DNA from: Brevundimonas sp. Leaf363
GTDB lineage: Bacteria; Pseudomonadota; Alphaproteobacteria; Caulobacterales; Caulobacteraceae
DNA length: 64,000 nucleotides
Assembly (NCBI RefSeq): GCF_001424025.1
Contig: NZ_LMPZ01000001.1
Span: 187,074 to 251,073 of the forward strand
Direction: 5' to 3'
Position numbers and translations under genes: made by a program
Shown: one piece after another, positions 49,379 through 57,690 of the stretch
Position numbering within the stretch: the first letter of the stretch is position 1
How the letters are laid out: each line of letters starts with the position of its first letter
The notes under the pieces: model-generated
The model's database searches: none
What the model was told of the DNA's origin: nothing
What the model saw: the letters and a program-made list of their open reading frames with translations, nothing else

Positions 49379-49723
49379 TCAGAGGCCGGGGCGCAGAGCG
49401 TTGACGCGGTCGCGTTCGGCCTGGGTGGCGGCGTCCTGAGCGCGTTTCTCGGCCGCCAAACGGTCCTCGATGGCGATCAGCTCGCGATTGAAGTCATTCG
49501 AGGCCTCCTCGCGCGACTGGCCGATCGGACGGCCGGTGATCTCGGCGATGGAGATGGGCTGGGCGCAGGTCTGGCTGTCCGGGTCCCACCATTTGCCGGA
49601 GGCTTCGCACCGCTCGCCCGGCGCGATGTAGAACTGTTGCAGCAACAGAACCCCGCCGATCGCCAGGGCGAACAGGCCCAGGAACAGGATGCTGAGGCGG
49701 CGGAAGGTCAGCAGGCGATGCAT
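49379..49723 (-). CDS. Small membrane-anchored hypothetical protein
   Basis: A 114-residue protein with one N-terminal membrane helix ([23 protein letters not shown]), a short extracytoplasmic part with two cysteines ([22 protein letters not shown]) that may form a disulfide, and a charged helical tail with a coiled-coil look. Family unknown. The start is ATG 49723, with GGAA upstream, or ATG 49735. It diverges from etfB. Confidence 0.62.
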   Translation of the reverse strand: MHRLLTFRRLSILFLGLFALAIGGVLLLQQFYIAPGERCEASGKWWDPDSQTCAQPISIAEITGRPIGQSREEASNDFNRELIAIEDRLAAEKRAQDAATQAERDRVNALRPGL

Positions 49724-49840
49724 CGGCGATTCCATTCGCGGGCGCCGGACCCGTCCAGCCTGACCCTGCGTTACGTTGACAGGCCCGATGGGCCGTTCCA
49801 TTCCCTGCCGCCAGATTCCGGCGATCTTATGGATAGGCTC

Positions 49841-50605
49841 ATGAAGGTTCTCGTCCCGGTCAAACGGGTGATCGACTACAACGTCAAGGCCCGTGTGAAG
49901 GCGGACCAGACCGGCGTCGATCTCGCCAACGTCAAGATGAGCATGAACCCCTTCGACGAAATCGCCGTCGAAGAGGCTGTGCGCCTGAAGGAAGGCAAGG
50001 AGCATCACGCCGCCGGCACTGCGTCGGAGATCGTGGCGGTGTCCATCGGCGTGACCCAGGCGCAGGAGACGATCCGCACCGCCCTCGCCATGGGCGCGGA
50101 CCGCGGCCTGCTGATCCAGTCGGACAAGGACCTGGAGCCGCTGGCCGTCGCCAAGCTGCTGAAGGCCGTGGTGGACGAGGAGAAGCCGGACCTGGTCCTG
50201 ATGGGCAAGCAGTCCATCGACGGCGACAACAATGCGGTCGGCCAGATGCTGGCGGCCCTGCTGGGCTGGCCGCAGGCGACCTTCGCCGGCAAGCTGGTCG
50301 TGGCTGACGGCAAGGCGACCGTGACCCGTGAAGTGGACGGCGGCCTGCAGACCCTGGCGGTGACTCTGCCGGCGGTGGTGACGGTGGACCTGCGGCTGAA
50401 CACGCCGCGCTACGCCAGCCTGCCCAACATCATGAAGGCCAAGAAGAAGGAGATCGCCGTCAAGGCGGTCGCCGACTACGGCGTCGACGTCGCCGACCGG
50501 CTGAAGGTGGTCAAGGTCACCGAGCCGCCCAAGCGGTCCGCCGGGATCAAGGTCGCCGACGCGGCCGAACTGGTCGCCAACCTCAAGACCGCAGGGGTCC
50601 TGTAA
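49841..50605 (+). CDS. etfB: Electron transfer flavoprotein beta subunit
   Basis: A 254-residue Etf[34 protein letters not shown] (the family signature), [24 protein letters not shown]. With EtfA it shuttles electrons from acyl-CoA dehydrogenases to the quinone pool through ETF-QO. The start is ATG 49841; [11 protein letters not shown] from ATG 49829 is possible. Its stop overlaps the etfA start (TAATG), so translation is coupled. Confidence 0.96.
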   Translation: MKVLVPVKRVIDYNVKARVKADQTGVDLANVKMSMNPFDEIAVEEAVRLKEGKEHHAAGTASEIVAVSIGVTQAQETIRTALAMGADRGLLIQSDKDLEPLAVAKLLKAVVDEEKPDLVLMGKQSIDGDNNAVGQMLAALLGWPQATFAGKLVVADGKATVTREVDGGLQTLAVTLPAVVTVDLRLNTPRYASLPNIMKAKKKEIAVKAVADYGVDVADRLKVVKVTEPPKRSAGIKVADAAELVANLKTAGVL

Positions 50606-51528
50606 TGGCCGTTCTCGTTATCGCCGACCACGACGGTTCGTCCGTCCGTGACACCACCCACAAGACGGTGACCGCCGCGCTGGCCCTGTCCAGCGATGTC
50701 GATGTGCTGGTCCTGGGGTCGAAGGCTGCGGCCGACGCCGCCGCCAAGATCGCCGGGGTCCGCAAGGTCCTGTTCGCCGACGGCGCCGATCTGGGCCACG
50801 GCCTGGCCGAGGCGGTCGAGGCGACCGTGGTTCCTCTGGCGGCCGGCTACGACGCCGTCCTGTCGCCGGCGACCACCGACGGCAAGAACTTCATGCCGCG
50901 CATCGCCGCCAAGCTGGACGTCGCCCCGATCTCGGACATCATCGAGGTCCTATCGTCTGATAGTTTCGTGCGTCCGATCTACGCCGGTAACGCGCTGGAG
51001 ACCGTCCAGTCCTCGGACGCCAAGAAAGTCATCACCGTGCGCCCGACCGCCTTCGCGGCGGCGGCCGAAGGCGGATCGGCCCCGGTCGAGAGCGTGGCCA
51101 GCGCCGATACGGACAAGGCGACCTTTGTCTCCGAGGAGATGGTCAAGTCGGACCGCCCCGAACTGGGCGCCGCCAAGATCGTCGTTTCGGGCGGCCGCGC
51201 CATGGGCTCGGCCGAGGAATTCCACGCCGTCATCGAGCCCTTGGCCGACAAGCTGGGCGCCGCCGTCGGCGCATCGCGCGCGGCGGTGGACGCCGGCTAT
51301 GCGCCCAACGACTATCAGGTCGGCCAGACCGGCAAGGTCGTCGCCCCGGCGCTCTACATCGCCGTCGGCATCTCGGGCGCCATCCAGCACCTGGCCGGGA
51401 TGAAGGACTCGAAGATCATCGTCGCCATCAACAAGGACGCCGACGCCCCGATCTTCCAGGTCGCGGACTATGGCCTGGTCGGCGACTACAAGACGGTGGT
51501 GCCGGAGCTGATGGCGGCTCTGGGGTAA
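50605..51528 (+). CDS. etfA: Electron transfer flavoprotein alpha subunit
   Basis: A 307-residue Etf[12 protein letters not shown] at the start, then the FAD-binding C-terminal domain with [66 protein letters not shown] and [21 protein letters not shown]. It carries the FAD that passes electrons to ETF-ubiquinone oxidoreductase. It overlaps etfB by one base. A REPIN-like element follows. Confidence 0.96.
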   Translation: MAVLVIADHDGSSVRDTTHKTVTAALALSSDVDVLVLGSKAAADAAAKIAGVRKVLFADGADLGHGLAEAVEATVVPLAAGYDAVLSPATTDGKNFMPRIAAKLDVAPISDIIEVLSSDSFVRPIYAGNALETVQSSDAKKVITVRPTAFAAAAEGGSAPVESVASADTDKATFVSEEMVKSDRPELGAAKIVVSGGRAMGSAEEFHAVIEPLADKLGAAVGASRAAVDAGYAPNDYQVGQTGKVVAPALYIAVGISGAIQHLAGMKDSKIIVAINKDADAPIFQVADYGLVGDYKTVVPELMAALG

Positions 51529-51541
51529 GAGGCGCACATTT

Positions 51542-51695
51542 CTCCCTCCCCTTCATGGGGAGGGCAGACGCCGAAGGCGGCGGGGTGGGGTCCGAATGGG
51601 CATCCCCCGCCGCTTTTTCTTTGGTTGTTGATATCCACTCGGGCCCCACCCGGGCTTCGCTGCGCTTCGCCGTCCCTCCCCATAAAGGGGAGGGA
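51542..51695. repeat. REPIN-like element, family A copy 3 (reverse orientation)
   Basis: The terminal hairpins CTCCCTCCCC-ttcat-GGGGAGGG and TCCCTCCCC-ataaa-GGGGAGGGA bound an interior with GGGGTCCGAATGGGCATCC, the family motif in minus orientation. It is 154 bp long because of an AT-richer insertion (TTTTTCTTTGGTTGTTG) in the middle. It lies between etfA and the arsR-type gene; a TTGACT -35 begins 7 bp after it. Confidence 0.9.
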
Positions 51696-51701
51696 AAGCA
51701 C

Positions 51702-51733
51702 TTGACTCATTTCGACGATTAGCTAAATGTCGA
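51702..51733 (+). promoter_or_regulatory. Promoter and dyad operator of the sdpR-like gene
   Basis: TTGACT (51702-51707), a 16-bp spacer and TAAATG (51724-51729) form a promoter only 7 bp before the ATG at 51737, so the transcript may be leaderless. A dyad with one centre, TCGAC...TTAGCTAA...GTCGA (51712-51733, 18 of 22 positions paired), overlaps the -10. Confidence 0.65.
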
Positions 51734-51736
51734 TTC

Positions 51737-52024
51737 ATGAGCCACGTCTTCAAGGCCCTTTCCGATCCGACCCGCCGCCGGGTGCTGCAGCTGCTCCGTG
51801 ATGGGCCGATGAGCGCCGGTGACCTCAGCGACCGGTTCGACGTCTCCAAACCGACCATGTCGGCGCACTTCGCCGTGCTGAAGGAGGCCGACCTGGTCCA
51901 CGCCGAAAAGGCCGGCAAGTCCGTCATCTATCACCTGAAGCTCTCGGTCCTCGAAGAGGCGCTGCTGGGCTTCGTCCAATCATTCGGCGCCGAACCGGCT
52001 CCCCAGAAGAAAGTCCCCCAATGA
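51737..52024 (+). CDS. ArsR-type repressor of the SdpR subfamily
   Basis: A 95-residue winged-helix protein: VFKALSDPTRRRVLQLLRDGPMSAGDLSDRFDVSKPTMSAHFAVLKEADLV. The KPTMSAHF recognition helix and the lack of metal-binding Cys residues are as in SdpR rather than metal sensors. It probably represses its own promoter, where a 22-bp dyad overlaps the -10. The stop overlaps the next start (ATGA), the usual SdpR-SdpI arrangement. Confidence 0.88.
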   Translation: MSHVFKALSDPTRRRVLQLLRDGPMSAGDLSDRFDVSKPTMSAHFAVLKEADLVHAEKAGKSVIYHLKLSVLEEALLGFVQSFGAEPAPQKKVPQ

Positions 52025-52395
52025 ACCGCGACCTCATCAAGAACCTGGCCATCGGCGGCGGCATCGTCGCCTTGGCTCTGGCCGCCAGCTATGCGCGAAG
52101 CCAAGGGCTGATCGAGCCGGAGACCACCACCCGCATCGTCATCGTCGCCATCGGTCTGATGGTGGTCTGGATGGGCAACCGCATCCCCAAGACCTTCGCG
52201 CCGAGCGCCGGCGCGCGGAAGGCTCAGCGGGTCGCCGCCTGGTCGCTGGTGATTGGAGGCCTGATCTACACCGCCGCCTTCGCTTTCGCGCCGATGGACG
52301 TGGCCATCTTCCTGGGCTGCGGCGCGGTGGGCGCGGCCCTTGTCATCACCTTCGCCTACTGCCTGACGCTTCGCAGCCGGGCGCGCGCCGCCTGA
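52021..52395 (+). CDS. SdpI-like small integral membrane protein
   Basis: A 124-residue protein with four hydrophobic segments (about 8-24, 36-52, 72-90, 94-115). The loop GNRIPKTFAPSAGARKAQRVAAWSLVIGGLIY resembles the GxRTPWT...WxxxHRxxGWxxxIGG region of SdpI-family proteins, although shorter and without the TPWT core. In Bacillus SdpI gives immunity to the SdpC toxin and sequesters SdpR at the membrane. No toxin-like gene is next to this pair, so its signal is unknown. Confidence 0.68.
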   Translation: MNRDLIKNLAIGGGIVALALAASYARSQGLIEPETTTRIVIVAIGLMVVWMGNRIPKTFAPSAGARKAQRVAAWSLVIGGLIYTAAFAFAPMDVAIFLGCGAVGAALVITFAYCLTLRSRARAA

Positions 52396-52513
52396 CCGCA
52401 GCCAGTCAGGAGACCGCATTACGGTTTCGTAATCTGCGAGGCTTTGACGCAGCGGGCCGGAGCCGTTTCAATCGTCCCGTCGCGAACGGTTCGCGCGCAC
52501 CAGGACATCGTCG

Positions 52514-53998
52514 ATGATCAACCGCTTCCGAAGCCGCGCGCTCGCGCTCGTCTCTCTGTCGGCCCTGGCCCTGGCCGCCTGCGCCACCGACGGCTCGACG
52601 ACGGGATCGGCGGAGACGGGCAGCGGATCGGCGGCGAGCACGCGGACCCTGGCGACTGGCCTGGACGCGGCGGCCAACCCCGACCCCTATCCCTCCACCT
52701 ATGCGCCCCTGCCGCGAGAGAACCTGGCCATCGTCGGCGGCACGGTCTTCGACGGCGCCGGGCGCCGGTTCGAGAGCGGCGTCGTCGTCCTGACCGACGG
52801 CAAGGTGGCGGCAGTGGGCGACGCCTCGACGCCGGTGCCGGCCGGCTATCGCATCGTCGACGCGCGCGGCCGCTTCGTCACGCCGGGGATTATCGACATG
52901 CACTCGCACCTGGGCGTCTATCCCTCGCCCGGCGTGCAGGGGATGAGCGACGGCAACGAGGCCACCAGCCCGAACACCGCCCAGGTCTGGGCCGAACATT
53001 CGATCTGGCCCCAGGATCCCGGCTTCAACGCCGCGCGCGCCGGCGGGGTGACCACGCTCCAGATCCTGCCCGGCTCGGCCAATCTGTTCGGCGGCCGGTC
53101 GGTGACGGTGCGCAACATCCCCTCGGTGACCATGCAGGGGATGAAGTTCCCCGGCGCCCCCTACGGCGTGAAGATGGCCTGCGGCGAGAACCCCAGCCGC
53201 GTCTATGGCGGCCGCAACCAGAGCCCGGCGACGGGCATGGGCAATGTCGCCGGTTACCGCGCCGCCTTCATCGCCGCCCGCGACTACAAGGCCAAGTGGG
53301 ACAAGTGGCGCGAGACGGGCCAGGGCGACCCGCCCACCCGCAACCTGCAGAACGAGACGCTGGTCGGCGTGCTGGACGGCACGATCCTGGTGCAGAACCA
53401 CTGCTACCGGGCCGACGAGATGGCCGTAATGATCGATATCGCCAAGGAGTTCGGCTACCGCATCACCGCCTTCCACCACGCCACCGAGGCCTACAAGATC
53501 GCCCCCATGCTGGCGCGCGAGCACATCTGCGCGGCCATGTGGACGGGATGGTGGGGCTTCAAGATGGAGGCCCTGGACGGCATCGAGGAGAACGCCGCCC
53601 TGGTCGATGCGGCTCAGGGCTCGTGCGCCGTCATCCACTCCGACGACGCGCTTCTGACCCAGCGCCTGAACCAGGAGGCCGCCGCCGCCCTGTCGGCCGG
53701 GCGCCGCGCGGGCATGACCATTTCCGAGGAACACGCCATCGGCTGGATCACCCTGAACCCGGCCCGCGCCATCGGGATCGCCGACCAGACTGGCTCGCTG
53801 GAGGCCGGCAAGCGCGGCGACGTGGTGATCTGGAGCGCCGATCCGTTCTCCATCTACGCGCGGGCGGATCAGGTCTTCATCGACGGCGGCCTGTCGTTCG
53901 ACCGCTTCAACCCCGCCTATCAGCCGGTCAGCGACTTCGAGCTGGGCCAGCCGGGCTATGGCATGAGCGCCGCCACCGTCGCCGAGGGAGCCCGCTGA
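52514..53998 (+). CDS. Amidohydrolase-family lipoprotein (metal site intact)
   Basis: A 494-residue exported protein: the N-terminus ends in lipobox LALAAC (Cys near 22), followed by a Ser/Gly/Thr linker. The amidohydrolase barrel starts NLAIVGGTVFDGAG and has the HxH metal motif in TPGIIDMHSHLG, later His in QNHCYRADEM and AFHHATEA, and Asp in HSDDALLT. The C-terminal GSLEAGKRGDVVIWSADPF is standard for imidazolonepropionase-like members. It is periplasm-facing; the substrate may be a peptide or amide. Its stop overlaps the start of a related gene. Confidence 0.9.
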   Translation: MINRFRSRALALVSLSALALAACATDGSTTGSAETGSGSAASTRTLATGLDAAANPDPYPSTYAPLPRENLAIVGGTVFDGAGRRFESGVVVLTDGKVAAVGDASTPVPAGYRIVDARGRFVTPGIIDMHSHLGVYPSPGVQGMSDGNEATSPNTAQVWAEHSIWPQDPGFNAARAGGVTTLQILPGSANLFGGRSVTVRNIPSVTMQGMKFPGAPYGVKMACGENPSRVYGGRNQSPATGMGNVAGYRAAFIAARDYKAKWDKWRETGQGDPPTRNLQNETLVGVLDGTILVQNHCYRADEMAVMIDIAKEFGYRITAFHHATEAYKIAPMLAREHICAAMWTGWWGFKMEALDGIEENAALVDAAQGSCAVIHSDDALLTQRLNQEAAAALSAGRRAGMTISEEHAIGWITLNPARAIGIADQTGSLEAGKRGDVVIWSADPFSIYARADQVFIDGGLSFDRFNPAYQPVSDFELGQPGYGMSAATVAEGAR

Positions 53999-55377
53999 TG
54001 CGTCTTCAATCATTGATTCTGGGTGTCGCGGCGTCGCTGGCGCTGACGGTCCCCGCCCTCGCGCAATCCGGGCCTCAAGTAGCGCGAAGCGCGGTAGGCC
54101 CCAACGAAGTCGTGGCCATCACGGGCGGCAAGGTCCTCACGGGGGCGTCGATCATCGAAAACGGCACGGTCGTGATCCGCGACGGGCGGATCGCTTCGGT
54201 CGGCGCGGGCGCGGCGCCGGCCGGTGCGCGGGTCATCGACGCGCGCGGCAAGGTCGTGGCGCCGGGCTTCGTGGCGGTGGATTCGGGCCTCGGCGGCTCC
54301 GAGGTCTCGGCCGTGCGTGGCTCGAACGACCTGACCAACAACGCCAATACGCTGAGCGCCGCCTTCGACATCTCCTACGGGCTGGACGCCTGGTCCTTCA
54401 CCCTGCCGGTGGCGCGGCTGGGCGGGGTGACCCGCGCCGTGGTGGTGCCGCAGCACCCCGGCTCGGACGGCGGCCATGTGCATGAGGAAGACACCGCCGG
54501 CGCGGGCGAGGGCGGCTATCAGTCGCCCGGCCTGTTCGCGGGTCAGGCGGCCGTGATCCATCTGGGTCAGGGCAATGACATCCTGGTCAAGCCGCGCGTG
54601 GCCATGGCGGCGCCGTTTGGCGAGGCGGGGGCCGGCGTGGCCGGCGGCGCGCGCGGGGCCGAGTTCACCCTGTTCCGCGAGACCCTGGCCGAGGTTCGCC
54701 TCTACGCCCGCAACAAGGCCGCCTACGACCGGGCGGGCCTGCGCGACCTGTCGCTGTCCCGCGCCGATCTGGAGGCCCTGATCCAGGTGGCCAACGGGAC
54801 CATGCCGCTGATCGTCACCGTGCACCGCGCGGCCGACATCCAGCAGGTGCTGCGTCTGGGCCGCGAGGAGGGGGTCAAGCTGATCCTCGACGGCGCGGAG
54901 GAGGGCTGGCTGGTCGCCGATCAGATCGCCCAGGCGGGCGTGCCGGTCCTGCTGAACCCCATCAACAACCTGCCCGACGACTTCGAGCGCCGGGCGGCGC
55001 GGATGGAGAACGCCGCGGCCCTGAACGCGGCGGGCGTGACCATCGCCATCAAGGGCAACGAGGGCTCGGTCCATCGGGCGCGCGAGACCCGCTACAACGC
55101 CGGGAACGCCGTGTCTCATGGCCTGCCCTACGCCGCCGCGATCGCCGCCATCACGACCAACCCGGCGCGCATCTTCGGCTTCGAGGGCCAGTTCGGCGCG
55201 ATCGCGCCGGGCGCGGCGGCCGATGTGGTGGTCTGGTCCGGCGATCCGCTGGAGCCGCTGAGCCAGCCGACGGCCATCTTCGTGAACGGCGCCGAGCAAC
55301 CGTTGACCAGCCGCTCGCTGCTGCTGCGGGATCGGTATCGGCAGACCGGGGCGATGCCGCCGGCGTATAGCCAGTAA
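53998..55377 (+). CDS. Exported amidohydrolase paralogue lacking the HxH metal motif
   Basis: A 459-residue protein with a signal peptide (MRLQSLILGVAASLALTVPALA|Q) and the amidohydrolase frame VVAITGGKVLTGASIIENGTVVIRDGRIASVG. At the place of TPGIIDMHSHLG in its neighbour it reads APGFVAVDSGLGG, so HxH is gone. The second His region reads LILDGAEEGW and the Asp position IKGNEGSVH; only VTVHRAADI keeps a ligand. The C-terminal GQFGAIAPGAAADVVVWSGDPL is normal. It overlaps the first gene by one base (TGATG). I infer a pseudoenzyme partner of the upstream product. Confidence 0.88.
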   Translation: MRLQSLILGVAASLALTVPALAQSGPQVARSAVGPNEVVAITGGKVLTGASIIENGTVVIRDGRIASVGAGAAPAGARVIDARGKVVAPGFVAVDSGLGGSEVSAVRGSNDLTNNANTLSAAFDISYGLDAWSFTLPVARLGGVTRAVVVPQHPGSDGGHVHEEDTAGAGEGGYQSPGLFAGQAAVIHLGQGNDILVKPRVAMAAPFGEAGAGVAGGARGAEFTLFRETLAEVRLYARNKAAYDRAGLRDLSLSRADLEALIQVANGTMPLIVTVHRAADIQQVLRLGREEGVKLILDGAEEGWLVADQIAQAGVPVLLNPINNLPDDFERRAARMENAAALNAAGVTIAIKGNEGSVHRARETRYNAGNAVSHGLPYAAAIAAITTNPARIFGFEGQFGAIAPGAAADVVVWSGDPLEPLSQPTAIFVNGAEQPLTSRSLLLRDRYRQTGAMPPAYSQ

Positions 55378-55388
55378 GCGCGACGCCT

Positions 55389-55517
55389 CTCCCTCCCCTT
55401 CATGGGGAGGGAGAGGCGCCGAAGGCGGCGGGGTGGGGTTCGAAAGGGCATCCACGGCCAAACCTCCCCACCCGGGCTCACTGCGTTCGCCGTCCCTCCC
55501 CATAAAGGGGAGGGAGA
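55389..55517. repeat. REPIN-like element, family A copy 4 (reverse orientation)
   Basis: The terminal hairpins CTCCCTCCCC-ttcat-GGGGAGGGAG and CTCCC-ataaa-GGGGAGGGAG (extended by GAG/CTC) bound an interior with GGGGTTCGAAAGGGCATCC, the family motif in minus orientation. It lies between the amidohydrolase pair and yaiI. Confidence 0.92.
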
Positions 55518-55531
55518 GGTAGGGTGCCGCC

Positions 55532-55987
55532 ATGACCACCCTCTTCATCGACGCGGACGCCTGCCCCGTGAAGGAGGAGGTCTATCGCGTCGCGCGCCGC
55601 ACCGGACTGAAGGTGTTTGTCGTATCCAACGGCTGGATGCAGGTCCCGCGCGAGCCGCTGATCGAGCAGGTGGTGGTCGACGCCGGCCCCGACATCGCCG
55701 ACGACTGGATCGCCGAGCGGGCCGGGCCGGGCGATGTGGTGATCACCCAGGACATTCCGCTGGCCGACCGCTGCCTGAAGAACGGCGCCCAGGCGCTGAA
55801 GTCGAACGGCCAGCCGTTCACCCCCGACAGCATCGGCTCGACCCTCGCGGGTCGGATGGTGGGCGAGCATCTGCGGTCGATGGGCGTACCGACCTCCGGC
55901 CCGCCGCCCTTCGGTCCGGCCGACCGCTCGCGGTTCCTGCAGGCGCTGGACGCCGCGGTGGTTCGCGCCATGCGGGCGCCGCGATGA
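55532..55987 (+). CDS. yaiI: UPF0178 (YaiI/YqxD) protein
   Basis: A 151-residue protein of the DUF188 family: LFIDADACPVKEEVYRVA at the N-terminus, VVVDAGPDIADDWIAERAGPGDVVITQDIPLADRCLKNGA in the middle, and IGSTLAGRMVGEHLR. The fold is PIN-like with conserved acidic residues (Asp7, Asp9, and the later D-D pairs), so a nuclease activity is possible but unproven. Its last bases overlap the arfB start (ATGA). Confidence 0.9.
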   Translation: MTTLFIDADACPVKEEVYRVARRTGLKVFVVSNGWMQVPREPLIEQVVVDAGPDIADDWIAERAGPGDVVITQDIPLADRCLKNGAQALKSNGQPFTPDSIGSTLAGRMVGEHLRSMGVPTSGPPPFGPADRSRFLQALDAAVVRAMRAPR

Positions 55988-56385
55988 CCACCATCCCCGA
56001 GGACGAGCTGGAGTTCCGCTTCTTCCGCGCCGGCGGGCCGGGCGGCCAGAACGTCAACAAGGTCTCGACGGCGGTACAGATGCGGTTCGACGCCAGGAAC
56101 TCGCCCAGCCTGAGCGAAGGCGTGCGCGAGCGGCTGATGAAGCTGGCCGGCAGTCGGCTGACGTTGGATGGGGTCATCGTCATCAGCGCCGTGCGCCATC
56201 GCACGCAGGAGCGTAACCGCGCCGACGCGATTGAGCGGCTGCAGGAGATGGTCGACAAGGCCTCGATCGTTCAGGCCCGCCGCGTGCCGACCCGGCCCAC
56301 GCGTGCCTCGAAGGAGCGGCGTCTGGTCGGCAAGGCCAGCCGGTCCACGATCAAGGCCGGACGCGGCAAGCCCAATCTCGACTGA
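55984..56385 (+). CDS. arfB: Alternative ribosome-rescue factor ArfB (peptidyl-tRNA hydrolase)
   Basis: A 133-residue protein with the GGQ motif at residues 20-22 in FFRAGGPGGQNVNKVST and a basic C-terminal tail (PTRASKERRLVGKASRSTIKAGRGK) that in ArfB/ICT1 enters the empty mRNA channel of stalled ribosomes. It hydrolyses peptidyl-tRNA on non-stop ribosomes. It is translationally coupled to yaiI. The size fits the family; the lack of other release-factor domains rules out RF1/RF2. Confidence 0.94.
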   Translation: MTTIPEDELEFRFFRAGGPGGQNVNKVSTAVQMRFDARNSPSLSEGVRERLMKLAGSRLTLDGVIVISAVRHRTQERNRADAIERLQEMVDKASIVQARRVPTRPTRASKERRLVGKASRSTIKAGRGKPNLD

Positions 56386-56397
56386 TCCGACGGGGGT

Positions 56398-57171
56398 TCA
56401 GCCTCGCTGACGCGGCGGCGCGCGACCGCCGCCGGGCGCCATGCCGCGCTGCATCGCGGTCTGCGGCAGTTCGGCCAGGGTCAGACTACCGTCGTGGTCC
56501 TTGTCCAGCAGCCCGAACCAGCGCTGGGCCACCCGCTCCTGTTCCTGGCGCGTGATGGACTGGTTGAAGTCGGTGTCGGCCGACTTCACCGGCTGGGGCA
56601 CGCCCAGCAGGCCCGCCTGGGCGATGCGCGAGCTGGACGCCGCCGAGCGTTGGGCGCGCGGGCGGTCGTTGCCCAGCCCGTTGTCCAGGCCGCTGTTGCC
56701 ACCCTGTTGCGGCGCGCCCTGCGCGGGCTCGGCCATGTTCAACGGCGCGGAGGGACGTCCGCCGCCACGACGCGGACCCCCGCCCGGACCGGTCATCAGG
56801 GTCTCGATGCTGAGGAAGGCGCGGTCGACCATGGTCTCATAGGCGGCGACCTCTCCGGGGCTGATCTCGCCGTCACGGCTCTGATCGAGGACGGCGAAGT
56901 AGCGCAGGCCGTCGGCCGTGAACTCGTCCAGCATCACGGCGCCGTCGCCGTTGGTGTCGGCCCCGGAGAACCAGGCGGCGACCGGATAGGGCTCGCCCGG
57001 CTGACTCTTGAACGGCTCGCCGAAGGGGCTGATGAAGATCTGCGGGCTCATGGCCGGGCCGCCGCCGCCGGGTCCGCCCGGACCGCCGGGCGCCGAGGCG
57101 CATGCGGCGGCGAACAGGGTCAGGCTGGCGGCGCCGAGCGCGGCGGCGCGGGCGAGGGTCGTAGGGCGCAT
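56398..57171 (-). CDS. EF-hand lipoprotein
   Basis: A 257-residue exported protein; lipobox AAAC (Cys near 24) and a Gly/Pro-rich linker. Four EF-hand-like loops follow: ADTNGDGAVMLDEF, DQSRDGEISPGEV, ADTDFNQSITRQE (weaker) and DKDHDGSLTLAEL, with low-complexity Gly/Pro/Arg stretches between pairs. Calcium binding in the periplasm or outer membrane is likely. The ATG at 57171 is chosen from the signal sequence. It lies 28 bp downstream of the next hypothetical gene on the same strand. Confidence 0.83.
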   Translation of the reverse strand: MRPTTLARAAALGAASLTLFAAACASAPGGPGGPGGGGPAMSPQIFISPFGEPFKSQPGEPYPVAAWFSGADTNGDGAVMLDEFTADGLRYFAVLDQSRDGEISPGEVAAYETMVDRAFLSIETLMTGPGGGPRRGGGRPSAPLNMAEPAQGAPQQGGNSGLDNGLGNDRPRAQRSAASSSRIAQAGLLGVPQPVKSADTDFNQSITRQEQERVAQRWFGLLDKDHDGSLTLAELPQTAMQRGMAPGGGRAPPRQRG

Positions 57172-57199
57172 CGGCGTCAGGTCTCCGGGCCGGGGCTGT

Positions 57200-57673
57200 T
57201 CAGGACTGGGGTTCGTCTTCGGCCTGGATCGGGCGGAAGAGCAAGGCGGCGATGCGGTCGTCATCATTGAAACCGATCAGCCAGACGGTCCGCTGGTTGG
57301 CGAAGGCGACGCTGAACAGCTCCGCGCCATTCTGCTCGCCGACGAAGGCGACGGCCTGAACCGCGCCGAAGCCGCGCACCAACGGGGCAATTTCGTCCGC
57401 GCGCTGGCGAATCTGGGTCGCCAGGTCGTCGGTGAAGACTGTGTAGTCGGGGGCGCCGGCCTGAAGGGCGGCGATGATCGACCGCAGGGCGGCCTCGGAG
57501 CGGGCCACGTCTGGCGCCTGAACCTCGTCGGCGGCGGGCGGGGGGATCATGGGCCGCTGCGCGGCGGCCGGGCCGTCGAACGCGTCGGGCAGGGTCGCCG
57601 CCGCGGCCTGGGCTGAAGCCACGGCCGGACAGGCCAGAAGGGCCAGCAGGCCGGCCGTCGCGAATATCTTCAT
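57200..57673 (-). CDS. Exported hypothetical protein
   Basis: A 157-residue protein with a signal peptide (MKIFATAGLLALLACPAVASA|Q) and a Pro/Ala-rich linker. The mature domain (about 55-150) is alpha-helical then beta (QAVAFVGEQNGAELFSVAFANQRTVWLIGFNDDDRIAALLFRPI), reminiscent of the small DUF3887/NTF2-like domains of secreted hydrolases, but without an attached enzyme. Function unknown. It follows ubiB by 17 bp on the same strand, so it is probably in the ubiE-ubiB transcript. Confidence 0.72.
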   Translation of the reverse strand: MKIFATAGLLALLACPAVASAQAAAATLPDAFDGPAAAQRPMIPPPAADEVQAPDVARSEAALRSIIAALQAGAPDYTVFTDDLATQIRQRADEIAPLVRGFGAVQAVAFVGEQNGAELFSVAFANQRTVWLIGFNDDDRIAALLFRPIQAEDEPQS

Positions 57674-57690
57674 CAGGTGGTCCCCAAGGT

